DNA of 51,014 bases, taken from Verrucomicrobiota bacterium. GTDB lineage: Bacteria > Verrucomicrobiota > Verrucomicrobiia > Limisphaerales > UBA9464. The first letter of the stretch is position 1. The number at the start of each line of letters is the position of its first letter. The notes beneath the pieces are model-generated. The model ran no database searches. It was not told the origin of the DNA and was given only the letters and a program-made list of their open reading frames with translations. Below, one piece after another: positions 45,568 through 51,014 of the stretch. Both the position numbers and the translations under genes were made by a program. The stretch lies in NCBI GenBank assembly GCA_947471985.1, contig CANIZL010000045.1, forward strand, positions 1 to 51,014, given 5' to 3'.

Positions 45568-46952
45568 AACCCGTGCCGAAGGCCGCCCATGGGCGTCATC
45601 TCGCTCGCGGCGCCTGGTTGCTGGGCCTGACCGCTTTGTCAACGTTTCTGACCAGCGCCCAAACCAACATTACCGGGCTGGACATCTTTAACCTCACCGG
45701 GCAGGCAAATTTCCGCTCCGCCTACACGTTCGAAATCACGGGCTGGGGAGCCACCGGACTGAACGGGCCGGCCTACAATTTCAACCAGGTAATTTCCTCT
45801 CCCGAGCTGCCCCCCGGGGCTCCCGGATCAGCCGTCGATCTGGGTGCGCTGGCACAGAACTACGCCAGCATTTCCGCGCTCACCAATACCATCCATCTGA
45901 CCGCCAATACCGTGGGCGTGGCGTGTGGTGAAAAGCACACGCTGCTGCTAAAACGCGACGGCACCGTCCAGTCCATCGGCAGCTTCCAGTCCGGTCAGGT
46001 CTCAATTCCCGGCAACCTTTCCAACGTCGTCGCCGTGGCCGCCGGCACCGATCACAACCTGGCGCTGACCGGGGACGGCCGCGTCGTGGCCTGGGGCTGG
46101 AACAACGCCCATCAACTGTGCGTCCCGTCCGATCTTGCCGGGGTTCGGTGTGTGGCCGCCGGACGAAACTACAGCCTGGCTTTGCTCACGAATGGAACGG
46201 TGCGCGCCTGGGGCGGCGCCGATAACGATGCCGACGACTGGTTGGAAGGTGGAGAAATGGAGCCGCCGTCCGACCTGCGCGAACCGTCTACCAACCGGGT
46301 TATCGCCATCGCCGCCGGCGCCCGGCACGCCCTCGCCCTGCAGGCCAATGGCACGGTGGTCGGCTGGGGCGAAGGTCCGGACCGCTCCGCTTGGACACCC
46401 CCGGCCGGATACGAACCCTTTACCGCCCTCAGCGCCGGCAGCGGCTTCAGTGTCGGCTTGCGCCCCGACGGAACCGTCCGCGCCTGGGGCGATAATCGGT
46501 ATCACCAATTGGACGTTCCTCCCGGACTCAATCGCGTCGTGGCCCTGGCGTGCGGTAACTACCATACGCTTGCCCTCCGCAACGACGGCACCGTGGTCGC
46601 CTGGGGAAACAATTCCGCCGGACAGACCGACGTACCCGCCGAGGCAAGTCACGTCGTCGCCATCGCTGCCGGCGGCTTCCATAGCGAGATTCTGGAACAA
46701 TCGGGTCCCCTGATGTCCCAAGCGCGGATGGAGGGCGGGGACTTTCATTGTGAAATGAATCTGACGGCCGGACAGCGTTACCGGGTGCAGGCCTCCGCGG
46801 ATCTGCGCGAATGGCTCACCGTGGAGGTCGGCACCGCCTTGCCGCCTTCGATGGGCTGGTCCTACCGGGCTCGCAGCACGGGCGCCGCTTTCTATCGGGT
46901 GCAGCGGATCCTGCCCGACGAACCGGATTACGCTCCGGTCAACCTCCCGTAG
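45564..46952 (+). CDS. Exported RCC1-repeat beta-propeller protein
   Basis: A 462-residue protein with signal MKPVPKAAHGRHLARGAWLLGLTALSTFLTSAQT. About six or seven RCC1-type repeats follow, each of the form V-x-A-(V/I)-A-A-G-x-x-H-x-L-A-L-x-x-D-G-x-V-x-A-W-G: VVAVAAGTDHNLALTGDGRVVAWG, VRCVAAGRNYSLALLTNGTVRAWG, VIAIAAGARHALALQANGTVVGWG, VVALACGNYHTLALRNDGTVVAWG. The last 80 residues (CEMNLTAGQRYRVQASADLREWLTVE) are a C-terminal module common in secreted verrucomicrobial proteins, perhaps for outer-surface attachment. RCC1 repeats in bacteria often bind proteins; no partner is known here. Confidence 0.88.
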   Translation: MKPVPKAAHGRHLARGAWLLGLTALSTFLTSAQTNITGLDIFNLTGQANFRSAYTFEITGWGATGLNGPAYNFNQVISSPELPPGAPGSAVDLGALAQNYASISALTNTIHLTANTVGVACGEKHTLLLKRDGTVQSIGSFQSGQVSIPGNLSNVVAVAAGTDHNLALTGDGRVVAWGWNNAHQLCVPSDLAGVRCVAAGRNYSLALLTNGTVRAWGGADNDADDWLEGGEMEPPSDLREPSTNRVIAIAAGARHALALQANGTVVGWGEGPDRSAWTPPAGYEPFTALSAGSGFSVGLRPDGTVRAWGDNRYHQLDVPPGLNRVVALACGNYHTLALRNDGTVVAWGNNSAGQTDVPAEASHVVAIAAGGFHSEILEQSGPLMSQARMEGGDFHCEMNLTAGQRYRVQASADLREWLTVEVGTALPPSMGWSYRARSTGAAFYRVQRILPDEPDYAPVNLP

Positions 46953-46976
46953 ACAAAACCGCCGGGGGAGTCCGGA

Positions 46977-48248
46977 TCAAATCAGGATCCCAATGACACA
47001 CGCGGTCAGGTAACAGGCCAGCAGTCCGCCCACCATGGCCTTGAACCCCAATCGGGCCAGGTCCCCGCGACGGGCCGGACACAAGGCTCCAATGCCCCCG
47101 ATCTGAATGGCAATGGAGGCGAAATTGGCAAAGCCGCACAACGCATAGCTGGCAATGACATAACTCCGTTCCTGGATGAGCCCGGCCGATTGCTGCGCGG
47201 ACAGCGAGGCGTAACCAATGAACTCATTCAGCACAATCCGCTCACCGAGTACCCGGCCAATCAAACGGCAATCGGCCGTGGGTACGCCCATCAGCCACGC
47301 CAGCGGCGCATTGACCCAACCCAAGGCGTCCTGCAGCGGGTGAGTGCTGGCGATGCCCGCCCAGCCCAATCCGGCGGACAGAATGTAGTTGACCAGGGCC
47401 ACCATCGCTGTGAGCGCGATCAGCATCGCCGCCACATTGATCGCCATCTTCATGCCGTCCGAGGCGCCGGTGACCAGGGCATCGAGGCCGTTGCAGGATT
47501 CCCGCTCGGGTCGGGCATTCGCCCCCGCGGCAGTCTCACTGACCTCGGTTTCCGGAAGCAGGATCTTCGCCACCAGCAACGCGGCCGGGGCGCTCATGAC
47601 TGAGGCGGTGAGGAGGTGCCCCGCCGGGATCTTGAGCACCGTCGCATACACCGCCAGCACACCCCCCGCGATGGTGGCAAATCCGCCCACCATGAGGCAC
47701 ATCAGTTCGCTCCGGGTCATCTTGGCCAGATACGGTCGAATCACCAGCGGCGCCTCCGTCTGGCCCATGAAAATATTCGCTGCCGCCGCCAGGGTTTCCG
47801 AGCCGCTGGTGCCCATCAGTCCGCGCATCACCCAGGCCAGTCCGCGAACCACCCCCTGCAGGATGCCGTAGTGGTACAGCAGCGAGGAAACCGCAGCGAC
47901 CAGAATGATCGTGCCGGCGATGATGATGATCAGGATCGTGCCGTTCTGCGGTCCAAAGGAGCGACCCAGCACGTCGGATTGCGCCAGCGGCCCGAAGACC
48001 AGCCGATTGCCCTCGTCGGCAAAACCGATGAACCGCTCCACCGCGTGTTGAAAGCCGGAAAAAATGCGGAGACCCATCCGGGTTTTCAGGATCAGAGCGG
48101 CAAAACCAAACTGCAGAATCAGCCCCCAGATCACCGTCCGCAGGGGTATCCGGGACCGTCGCTCGGACCACAGCCACGCCAGAAACAGCAGTACCACGAG
48201 ACCCAGAAAACTCCGGAGGGGAAGCAACACCCGGGCACCGTGACACAC
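46977..48248 (-). CDS. Concentrative nucleoside transporter (NupC/CNT family)
   Basis: A 423-residue inner-membrane protein with about ten helices. Core CNT motifs are AAANIFMGQTEAPLVIRPYLAKMTRSELMCLMVGGFATIAGGVLAVY (Na/H-coupled nucleoside-binding region) and VLGERIVLNEFIGYASL, with AGALL-like helices between. N-terminal LRSFLGLVVLLFLAWLWSERRSRIPLRTVIWGL also fits the family. The GTG at 48248 has GAGGG six bases upstream; a TTG one codon before is a poorer start. It should import purine or pyrimidine nucleosides with a cation. It converges with the RCC1 gene and diverges from the DUF481 gene. Confidence 0.93.
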   Translation of the reverse strand: MCHGARVLLPLRSFLGLVVLLFLAWLWSERRSRIPLRTVIWGLILQFGFAALILKTRMGLRIFSGFQHAVERFIGFADEGNRLVFGPLAQSDVLGRSFGPQNGTILIIIIAGTIILVAAVSSLLYHYGILQGVVRGLAWVMRGLMGTSGSETLAAAANIFMGQTEAPLVIRPYLAKMTRSELMCLMVGGFATIAGGVLAVYATVLKIPAGHLLTASVMSAPAALLVAKILLPETEVSETAAGANARPERESCNGLDALVTGASDGMKMAINVAAMLIALTAMVALVNYILSAGLGWAGIASTHPLQDALGWVNAPLAWLMGVPTADCRLIGRVLGERIVLNEFIGYASLSAQQSAGLIQERSYVIASYALCGFANFASIAIQIGGIGALCPARRGDLARLGFKAMVGGLLACYLTACVIGILI

Positions 48249-48360
48249 CAAACGCCCTCAGGAAATCCCCGGCCAACGTGTCCGGAAATCACCCACAACA
48301 GCGCCAAAAACGCCATTGCCTCCCGGTTTTGCCTGCACTAAATCGGGCGGTCTAATCCCT

Positions 48361-49080
48361 ATGTTTAAAAAACTCATGCTCGGTGCGGTGGCGGTTGCTG
48401 CCGTCAATCAGGTCTCGGCCGCGAATGCGGATACCGGTTGGAAGTGGACCGTCGGTGTGAATGCCGCCGTCGCGCGCGGTAACTCCAGCTCCACGCTCGT
48501 CGGGGGCACCATCCTCACGGCCCGCAAGTGGGAACAGAATGAACTGTCCTTTGGTCTGGACGGCGCGTACGGCAAGGCCAACGGTGCCAAGAACGTCGAA
48601 AACTACGGCGGCGTGGCCCAGTACAACCGCCTCCTCGACGACCGCTGGTTCCTCTACGGTCACGGCGACATCCGCCGCGATACCGTCGCCAGCATCAACT
48701 ACCGCATCACCCTCAGCCCCGGTGTCGGTTACTACCTGATCAAGAACGACAAGACCACCCTGAGCCTCGAAACCGGTCCCGGCTTCGTGATGGAGAAATT
48801 CAAGGGCGTCAGCTCCCAGAACTACTTCACGCTGCGCGTCGGTGAGAAGTTCACCCACAAGTTCAACGAGCACGTCAGCGTCTCCCAGTACGCCGAGTAC
48901 CAGCCCAAGATCGATGACTTCGGCAATTACGTCGTCGACGCCGGAGCCACCCTCAGCGCGAAGATCGCCGGCAACCTGGCGACCACCTGGACCATCCGGG
49001 ACACCTACCGCAGCGAACCCGCAGCGGGCCGCGTGAAGAACGACGTGCAGTTCCTCGCCGGTCTGTCCTACGCGTTCTAA
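48361..49080 (+). CDS. DUF481 outer-membrane protein (YdiY-like)
   Basis: A 239-residue protein with signal MFKKLMLGAVAVAAVNQVSAANA and a mature domain of alternating hydrophobic and polar beta-strands: [79 protein letters not shown], ending in FLAGLSYAF with C-terminal Phe. This is the DUF481 pattern of small outer-membrane barrels, often induced by acid or salt stress in other bacteria (family knowledge). No substrate is known. It has a strong terminator 51 bases downstream. Confidence 0.88.
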   Translation: MFKKLMLGAVAVAAVNQVSAANADTGWKWTVGVNAAVARGNSSSTLVGGTILTARKWEQNELSFGLDGAYGKANGAKNVENYGGVAQYNRLLDDRWFLYGHGDIRRDTVASINYRITLSPGVGYYLIKNDKTTLSLETGPGFVMEKFKGVSSQNYFTLRVGEKFTHKFNEHVSVSQYAEYQPKIDDFGNYVVDAGATLSAKIAGNLATTWTIRDTYRSEPAAGRVKNDVQFLAGLSYAF

Positions 49081-49131
49081 GCGCTCACCGCGCGCGCGCC
49101 CCCGGGCCCGCCCGGCGGCCGCAACGCTTCC

Positions 49132-49168
49132 CGGCCGTCCAGTTTTCGCTGGACGGCCGTTTGCTTTT
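49132..49168 (+). terminator. Intrinsic terminator of the DUF481 gene
   Basis: CGGCCGTCCAG (49132-49142) pairs with CTGGACGGCCG (49149-49159) across a six-base loop, followed by a T-rich run TTTGCTTTTT. It lies between the DUF481 stop and xylB. Confidence 0.87.
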
Positions 49169-49238
49169 TCTGTGCCCAAAGGGGAGATGCCCAGACTTAC
49201 TTATTGCCCGCGCCGCGCCAACAACGAATGCTCCCGCC

Positions 49239-50771
49239 ATGGCCAAGCGTAGTTTGATTATCGGCATTGATTCCGGCACTCAATCCACCAAGGCCCTCGT
49301 CGTCGACGCGAAGTCCGGCAAGGTCCTTGGCGCGGGTTCCGCCGCGTATGATCTCATCCCCAACCTGCCGCCGGGGGCAAAGGAACAGCATCCGGAGGAC
49401 TGGACCGATGCCACCACCAAAGCCATCAAGGCGGCGCTGAAGGAAGCCAAGGCCGTCGCCTCTGAGGTCGTAGCCATCGGCGTCAGCGGCCAGCAGCACG
49501 GCTTCGTCCCGCTGGACGCCGCCGGCAAGGTGATCCGACCGGCCAAGCTCTGGTGCGACACCGTCACCGCGAAGGAATGCCAGGAAATCATGGCCATCTT
49601 CGGCGGCGACAAAGCCCTGATCAAAGCGGCGGGAAATGCCGTACTGCCCGGATTCACCGCTTCCAAGATCCTGTGGCTGAAGAAAAACGAGCCCAAGAAT
49701 TTCGCCCAGCTCGCCACGGTCCTGCTGCCCCACGATTACCTGAACTGGTGGCTCACCGGCAATGCCTGCATGGAATACGGTGACGCCTCCGGCACCGCCC
49801 TGCTCGATGTCCGCCGCCGGGTTTGGTGCCCGCCCGCCGTGGCGGCGATCGATCCGGGTTTGATGTCGAAGCTGCCGAAGTTGACTTCGAGCGACGTCCC
49901 GGCCGGCCGGCTGACCGCGAAGACCGCGGAGCTGCTCGGTTTGAGCACCGACGTTCTGGTGAGCGCCGGCGGCGGCGACAACATGATGGGCGCCATCGGC
50001 ACCGGTAACACCCGGCCCGGCGTGGTGACCGCCAGCTTCGGCACCAGCGGCACCATCTACGCCTGCTCGGACAAACCCGTCGTGGATCCCACCGGCGAAA
50101 TCGCCGCATTCTGTGATTCCACCAACAACTGGCTGCCGTTGCTCTGCACCATGAACGTGACCGTGGCCACGGAGATGGTTCGGAACGACTTCAAGCTCGA
50201 CCACGCCGAATTTGAAAAGACCGCCGCCCACGCCCCCGCCGGCTGCGACGGATTGATCCTGCTGCCGTATCTGGAAGGCGAACGGACCCCCAACGTCCCC
50301 GACGGCACCGGCGCGTTCTTCGGCGTGCGACCGAAGACCTTCAATGCCGGCCATTTTGCCCGCGCCACCATGGAGGGCGTCACTCTCGGCATGAATTACG
50401 GGCTCCGCCGGATGACCTCCCTGGGCGTCAAAGCGACCCAGGTCCGTGCCACCGGCGGCGGCGCCAAATCGAAGCTCTGGCGACAGATCATGGCCGACAT
50501 CTTCAACGCGGAAGTTGTGACCCTTAAAGTCAGCGAAGGCGCCGCGTATGGCGCCGCCCTCCAGGCCCTCTGGTGCTGGCGTCGGCAACAGGGCGAGACG
50601 GTCTCCATGGCGGAGATCACGGATCAGTTCGTCACCCTGAACACGCAGGAAACGGCCACGCCCAACGAAAAAGCCGTGGCGGTGTACGCCGAATTGCAAG
50701 CGTTGCAAGATCGCCTCGGCCGGGCCCTCGCGCCGGTCTTCCCGATCCATCGGAAATTGGTCGGCGGTTGA
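49239..50771 (+). CDS. xylB: Xylulokinase-family sugar kinase
   Basis: Phosphorylates D-xylulose to xylulose 5-phosphate. The 510-residue protein has FGGY-family motifs: LIIGIDSGTQSTKALVVDAKSG (phosphate 1), AIGVSGQQHGFVPLD, KLWCDTVTAKE, LPHDYLNWWLTGN with the DYLNWWLTG signature, SAGGGDNMMGAIGTGNTRPG with the likely catalytic Asp, and IYLLPYLEGERTPN-like LLPYLEGERTPNVPDGTGAF, then RATGGGAKSKLWRQIMADIF. The length fits XylB. ATG 49239 is a good start; the frame continues 26 codons upstream without family character. No xylose isomerase is adjacent, so another ketose cannot be excluded. Confidence 0.92.
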   Translation: MAKRSLIIGIDSGTQSTKALVVDAKSGKVLGAGSAAYDLIPNLPPGAKEQHPEDWTDATTKAIKAALKEAKAVASEVVAIGVSGQQHGFVPLDAAGKVIRPAKLWCDTVTAKECQEIMAIFGGDKALIKAAGNAVLPGFTASKILWLKKNEPKNFAQLATVLLPHDYLNWWLTGNACMEYGDASGTALLDVRRRVWCPPAVAAIDPGLMSKLPKLTSSDVPAGRLTAKTAELLGLSTDVLVSAGGGDNMMGAIGTGNTRPGVVTASFGTSGTIYACSDKPVVDPTGEIAAFCDSTNNWLPLLCTMNVTVATEMVRNDFKLDHAEFEKTAAHAPAGCDGLILLPYLEGERTPNVPDGTGAFFGVRPKTFNAGHFARATMEGVTLGMNYGLRRMTSLGVKATQVRATGGGAKSKLWRQIMADIFNAEVVTLKVSEGAAYGAALQALWCWRRQQGETVSMAEITDQFVTLNTQETATPNEKAVAVYAELQALQDRLGRALAPVFPIHRKLVGG

Positions 50772-50862
50772 GCTGGGAAAGCCAACCGTCCCCGGCCTGC
50801 GCCCGCGCCGCCGGAGATTCGTCCTTCCTCATTGCCCTCCCTCCGCCTCGCACGCTTCCGGA

Positions 50863-50968
50863 CCAAAGCGGCAGAGGACTGCCGCATTCCAATAACCTCG
50901 CGGAATCCACTCACCGCATAAGAAGTCGCGCCAGCGTCGTGGACTGCGGTCGCCCTCTACCGCTTTGG
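50863..50968. repeat. Intergenic REP-like nested palindrome
   Basis: Two 29-base arms face each other: 50863-50891 and 50940-50968. The reverse complement of the second matches the first at 24 of 29 positions; CCAAAGCGG/CCGCTTTGG is perfect at the outer edges. The left arm contains its own hairpin, GCGGCAG-AGGA-CTGCCGC (50868-50885). The 48 bases between are not palindromic to my eye. The arrangement looks like a transcribed or mobile interspersed repeat; I recall GCGGCAGAGGACTGCCGC-type elements between genes in Verrucomicrobia. Only one copy is seen in this window. Confidence 0.7.
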
Positions 50969-51014
50969 AAGGGCGCACGCCCAGCACCCAAGGCGCTGAT
51001 GAGAAACTGCAATA

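Noticed and set aside
49197-50750. Long open frame antisense to xylB
   Set aside because: It mirrors the xylulokinase gene in GC-rich DNA, has Gly/Asp-rich composition with no motif, and no start context; the xylB frame explains the sequence.

Overview
The window is 51 kb of GC-rich (about 62-65% by eye), densely coding bacterial chromosome, most likely from a member of the Verrucomicrobiota, plausibly the Limisphaerales/Pedosphaera side. That placement is inferred from gene content: a DUF1549/DUF1553 plus DUF1501 pair, prepilin-like proteins with a [16 protein letters not shown]-type N-terminus, an ECF sigma factor with a membrane-spanning C-terminal extension, an RCC1-repeat protein ending in a YRVQASADL-type module, EpsC-type serine acetyltransferase, and an interspersed palindrome at the right end. 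No phage, plasmid, insertion sequence or CRISPR array is visible. Nearly all of it is ordinary chromosomal backbone.

Layout. (1) 1-7849: a nitrate-assimilation operon on the plus strand: the 3' end of an outer-membrane beta-barrel protein, then nirA, a CysJ-like diflavin reductase, a fused DmsB/DmsC iron-sulfur and membrane-anchor protein, and a molybdopterin nitrate reductase. The last four genes overlap one another by 4-11 bases. (2) 7850-12700: a methyltransferase, a small membrane protein, a C39-like lipoprotein, an exported PQQ-propeller protein, an HELTH membrane metallopeptidase and an exported alanine-rich repeat protein with its own promoter candidate and terminator. (3) 12984-20184: information processing and housekeeping: CCA-adding enzyme, recA, an MFS permease, a nucleoside-phosphorylase-like protein overlapping a YqgE/AlgH gene, and mutY. 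(4) 20340-26300: iron-type alcohol dehydrogenase, a CII-like regulator, a TPR protein, a run of small redox proteins (glutaredoxin, cupin, two rhodaneses), ilvC with a near-perfect terminator, and tRNA-Leu(CAG) with its own terminator. (5) 26331-26864: the only gene-free stretch above 300 bases. (6) 26865-35859: NlpC/P60 lipoprotein, prepilin-like protein, DapA-family aldolase, an MsbA-type ABC exporter, the DUF1501/DUF1549 pair and a small membrane protein. (7) 36074-43404: an enlarged NMP-kinase-like protein, purC, ubiX-ubiA (probably serving menaquinone synthesis), serine acetyltransferase, an AmpD-type amidase lipoprotein and a lytic transglycosylase. (8) 43493-50771: membrane-tethered ECF sigma factor, prepilin-like and RCC1 proteins in one overlapping series, a NupC-type nucleoside transporter, a DUF481 outer-membrane protein and xylulokinase. 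The window ends in an intergenic REP-like nested palindrome.

How the parts work together: the first operon would take nitrate to nitrite and then ammonium, with electrons supplied by a quinol-linked membrane protein and/or a flavoprotein that are unusual partners for these reductases. The rest is a mosaic of short transcription units rather than one system. I found no clear candidate for a wholly new system. The most interesting items are the nitrate electron-transfer arrangement and the N-terminal motif shared by NirA and the CysJ-like protein, the tethered sigma factor unit, the NMP kinase with a large unexplained C-terminal domain, and the terminal palindrome. All functional assignments come from reading motifs by eye; no database search was possible.
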